Shown piece after piece: positions 61,753 to 64,000 of a DNA stretch of 64,000 nt. Every line of letters starts with the position of its first letter. Position 1 is the stretch's first letter. This stretch comes from Sediminicola sp040566555. Lineage in GTDB: Bacteria > Bacteroidota > Bacteroidia > Flavobacteriales > Flavobacteriaceae. The position numbers were made by a program, and so were the translations under genes. Where the stretch lies: assembly GCF_040566555.1 (NCBI RefSeq), contig NZ_JBEWYP010000002.1, positions 1 through 64,000 of the forward strand, given 5' to 3'. A model generated the notes under the pieces. The model did no database searches, was not told where the DNA came from, and worked only from the letters and a program-made list of their open reading frames with translations.

Positions 61753-61865
61753 TTATTATCCCTATTTACCCGCATATAGACCAAAATAATAATGATCACC
61801 AGGAGGATGAGCACAATTTGGCCTGTGCCTATGGCCAAAAACTGTATTTTCTGTGCTGAAACCAT
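61749..61865 (-). CDS. 38-residue single-helix membrane protein
   Basis: The ATG at 61865 follows directly on the TAA stop of the aldo/keto reductase gene (no gap). The frame gives MVSAQKIQFLAIGTGQIVLI, a long hydrophobic stretch, then YMRVNRDNN and a TAA at 61749-61751. One strong membrane helix and a short basic tail are seen. The segment FLAIGTGQIVLILL resembles the membrane helix of TatA, but the amphipathic helix is missing. The stop overlaps the stop of the convergent radA by 4 bp. Tight coupling to the upstream gene favours real translation. Confidence 0.5.
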   Translation of the reverse strand: MVSAQKIQFLAIGTGQIVLILLVIIIILVYMRVNRDNN

Positions 61866-62906
61866 TTACGGTGCGGGATTAGGAATTTGATTGTGAATGG
61901 CTTCTATTCCCTGCAGTATCTCCTCGGAAAGTTGCACATCTATACTGGAAATATTTTCTTTCAACTGTCTCATGGAAGTGGCCCCAATGATATTACTTTT
62001 CACAAACGGTCTTGTATTCACAAAAGCCAATGCCATTTGAGTAAGGGACAGATTGTGGTCCTGTGCCAATTTATGGTACATTTCGGTTGCCTTTACAGCC
62101 GTTTCCCCACTGTACCTGTTATAATTTGGAAAAAGGGTAATCCTTGCATTATCGGGCTTTCTCCCTCCCAAATATTTACCGCTGAGAACCCCAAAACCTA
62201 AGGGAGAGTAGGGTATCAAACCAATATCCTCGCGCATGGAAATCTCTGACATTCCGGTTTCATAGGTCCGATTTAGTAAACTATAAGGGTTTTGAACGGT
62301 AATCATCCTAGGCAGGCTGACATGCACCTTGCTCTCTTCCAAAAAACGCATCGTTCCCCATGGCGTTTCATTGGAAAGTCCAACATTTCTAATTTTCCCC
62401 TCACGCATCAAATCCCGTAAGGTCTCCAATACTTGATGGATATTGTCCTGCCAATGATCCGTTATATCATGGGTATAGCCCCTTTGTCCAAAAAAATTGG
62501 TCTTGCGTTCCGGCCAGTGCAGTTGATATAGATCGATATAATCCGTTTGCAATCTCTTTAAGCTCCCTTCAACCGCTTCTATGATGGACGACCTATCAAA
62601 TCCTGTGGTTCTGATAAATTTTGTGAATTCGGCCTTCCCGGCTATTTTGGAAGCCAAAATAACCTTATCCCTGTTTCCGGTCTTTTTGAACCAGTTCCCT
62701 ATAATTTTTTCGGTATCTGCATAACGTTCCTTGGCAGCCGGTATGGGGTAAAGTTCAGCGGTATCAAAAAAGTTCACTCCCTTTTCCAAGGCATAATCCA
62801 TTTGTTCATGGCCTTCTGCTTCGGTATTCTGCTTTCCCCAGGTCATGGTGCCAAGACAAATTTTACTGACCTCTATCTCGGTATGGGGAAGTAAATTATA
62901 TTCCAT
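61866..62906 (-). CDS. Aldo/keto reductase (Tas/YajO-like)
   Basis: A 346-residue (beta/alpha)8 barrel NADP-dependent reductase. The catalytic tetrad is visible: D48 and Y53 in NFFDTAELYP, Lys in VILASKIAGK (about 86) and His in LYQLHWPER (about 130). GLSNETPWGTM, YSPLGFGVLSGKYLG and the late IIGATSMRQLKENI complete the cofactor site. The long loop with PAAKERYADTEKIIG is typical of the Tas subgroup. The physiological substrate is unknown. A tiny membrane ORF follows without a gap, and exonuclease III lies 43 bp upstream on the same strand. Confidence 0.93.
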   Translation of the reverse strand: MEYNLLPHTEIEVSKICLGTMTWGKQNTEAEGHEQMDYALEKGVNFFDTAELYPIPAAKERYADTEKIIGNWFKKTGNRDKVILASKIAGKAEFTKFIRTTGFDRSSIIEAVEGSLKRLQTDYIDLYQLHWPERKTNFFGQRGYTHDITDHWQDNIHQVLETLRDLMREGKIRNVGLSNETPWGTMRFLEESKVHVSLPRMITVQNPYSLLNRTYETGMSEISMREDIGLIPYSPLGFGVLSGKYLGGRKPDNARITLFPNYNRYSGETAVKATEMYHKLAQDHNLSLTQMALAFVNTRPFVKSNIIGATSMRQLKENISSIDVQLSEEILQGIEAIHNQIPNPAP

Positions 62907-62949
62907 AAAAACTTTTTCTCATTTATTAAAAATACAACTGTGGCTTGAC

Positions 62950-63720
62950 TTAACTAGTGGGTTCCAATTCCAATAAAATCGGACAATGGTCGCTGTGTTT
63001 TGCCTCAGACAAAATCACAGATCGCTTTAACCGATGCAGCAATGGCTCACTGACCATGCCGTAATCCAATCGCCAACCCTTATTATTGGCCCTGGCATTG
63101 GCCCTGTACGTCCACCAAGTATAATTGTCTGGCTCCTTGTTGAAATGTCTGAAACTATCAATAAAACCATTCCCCATAAAATCTCCAATCCACTCCCTTT
63201 CCACGGGCAAAAACCCTGAGACATTTTTATTTCTAACGGGGTCATGAATATCTATGGCCTCGTGGCAGATATTATAGTCCCCACAAATAACAAGATGTGG
63301 GCGTTCTCTCTTTAAATCACTGATGTACTCCTGAAAATCGGCCATATACTGCAACTTGTGGTCCAATCTAGCTATATTGGTGCCAGAAGGCAAATACAAG
63401 CTCATAACCGAAACTCCATTAAAATCGGCCCTAACGTTTCTTCCTTCAAAATCCATATAATCTATTCCGGTGCCAAAAACCACGTTGTCAGGTTTTTGCT
63501 TAGACAATATGGCAACTCCACTATAGCCTTTTTTTTGGGCACTGTACCAATAATGGTAAGGATATCCGGCAGCTTCGAATACTTCTAGGTCCAACTGATC
63601 CTCGTTTGCCTTTATCTCTTGCAGACAAACCACATCTGGATCAACGGCTTGTAACCAATCCAGAAAACCTTTTTTTAGGGCTGCCCTAATGCCATTCACA
63701 TTGTATGAAACTATTTTCAA
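62950..63720 (-). CDS. xthA: Exodeoxyribonuclease III
   Basis: The 256-residue Mg-dependent AP endonuclease/3'-exonuclease has metal and catalytic motifs in order: SYNVNGIRAA (about 4-13), LQEIKA (about 33-38), YSGVAILSK, VICGDYNICHEAID (about 153-166) and the final SDHCPI. It acts in base-excision repair at abasic sites. The length is normal. It is upstream of the aldo/keto reductase on the same strand and may share its transcript. Confidence 0.96.
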   Translation of the reverse strand: MKIVSYNVNGIRAALKKGFLDWLQAVDPDVVCLQEIKANEDQLDLEVFEAAGYPYHYWYSAQKKGYSGVAILSKQKPDNVVFGTGIDYMDFEGRNVRADFNGVSVMSLYLPSGTNIARLDHKLQYMADFQEYISDLKRERPHLVICGDYNICHEAIDIHDPVRNKNVSGFLPVEREWIGDFMGNGFIDSFRHFNKEPDNYTWWTYRANARANNKGWRLDYGMVSEPLLHRLKRSVILSEAKHSDHCPILLELEPTS

Positions 63721-63910
63721 ATCACTTCTTTTTTAGCAAGGTTAGAATTTCAAATAACTCCAACTTGCTCAAATTAATAAAGGCTAAAAATAGACAATGT
63801 TTGCTAGAAGGGAAAGGTAGTATTTCTATTTATACGCGTTTAACATTTAATTTGGATTTGGCCTTGGAATTCTAATTTCTCTAGAACAACCACCCTTACT
63901 GTTTTTAAGG

Positions 63911-64000
63911 ATGAACAATAAAATATTAATGGTCGCCTTTTTTTTGATCTATTGCCCTCCGCAAAACAAATCCTTCTTATCTTTCCTTCAAAAATCAACC
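63911..64000 (+). CDS. Possible start of a secreted protein gene, cut by the window edge
   Basis: An ATG at 63911 opens a frame that stays open to the end of the window (30 codons). It begins MNNKILMVAFFLIYC, which looks like a lipoprotein-type signal peptide, followed by PPQNKSFLSF. The short length and the lack of a clear promoter make this a weak call. The rest of 63721-63910 holds no recognised feature. Confidence 0.3.
   Translation, partial: MNNKILMVAFFLIYCPPQNKSFLSFLQKST

Overview
The window looks like chromosomal DNA of a marine-type member of the Flavobacteriaceae (Bacteroidota). The evidence is the gliding cluster mutY-ssb-gldE-gldD, atpDC placed apart from other ATP synthase genes, a DUF4270 lipoprotein, TonB receptor systems, many secreted lipoproteins, Bacteroidota promoter elements (TAnnTTTG near -7, sometimes TTG near -33), the absence of obvious Shine-Dalgarno sequences, and moderately low GC. 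About 70 genes are densely packed on both strands, with strong intrinsic terminators between many convergent pairs. No tRNA, rRNA, CRISPR array, IS element or prophage was recognised.

Layout. 0-1.2 kb: two tandem paralogous PepSY-like secreted proteins, with near-identical terminators and 10-bp phased TGTGTAA repeats. 1.3-4.9 kb (minus): operon of phosphopantetheinyl transferase, thiamine-binding protein, PnuC-type transporter, NadR-like kinase and DUF4301. 5-9.8 kb: ahcY, a thioester-reductase-like SDR, a DUF3332 lipoprotein, rplU-rpmA, DUF4199. 10-14.9 kb: a pair of secreted M16 peptidases, an EamA transporter and a small lipoprotein. 15-18.4 kb: mutY-ssb-gldE-gldD (DNA repair/replication and gliding). 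18.5-20.6 kb: HU, a 29-residue very basic protein that resembles a small ribosomal protein, and RNase E/G. 20.8-26.8 kb: Na/Pi-type carrier, FAD oxidoreductase, DUF1697, SIMPL, beta-propeller lipoprotein, GNAT and a small membrane protein. 26.8-30.5 kb: a decayed reading frame, then kaiC-kaiB-kaiB-histidine kinase. 30.6-35.3 kb: VOC protein, DUF4494, an orphan Cys-containing lipoprotein, recX, a barrel-like protein and a cupin/JmjC protein. 35.3-43 kb: biotin genes bioB, ketoacyl synthase-bioA and bioF-DUF2007-bioD. 43-45.4 kb: M61 peptidase and GNAT. 45.4-47.3 kb: atpD-atpC. 47.5-52 kb: TonB receptor plus SGNH lipoprotein. 52-56.8 kb: glmS, DUF4270 and a truncated glycogen-synthase-like protein. 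56.9-61.8 kb: panC-panD-YbhN-like-esterase-radA. 61.7-63.7 kb: a 38-residue membrane ORF, aldo/keto reductase and exonuclease III.

The most interesting block is the KaiABC-like module without KaiA. A double-domain KaiC, without the C-terminal KaiA-binding tail and with a Ser-Ser pair where cyanobacterial KaiC has its Ser/Thr phosphosites, is followed by two dissimilar KaiB proteins and a PAS histidine kinase in one tight operon. Other points worth a second look are the ketoacyl synthase inside the biotin locus, the half-length glycogen synthase, an esterase whose catalytic serine position is Asp, a DUF4270 protein carrying thrombospondin-type-3 repeats, a hairpin just before the RNase E/G start, and three tiny ORFs. 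All calls come from reading the sequence; no database search was run.
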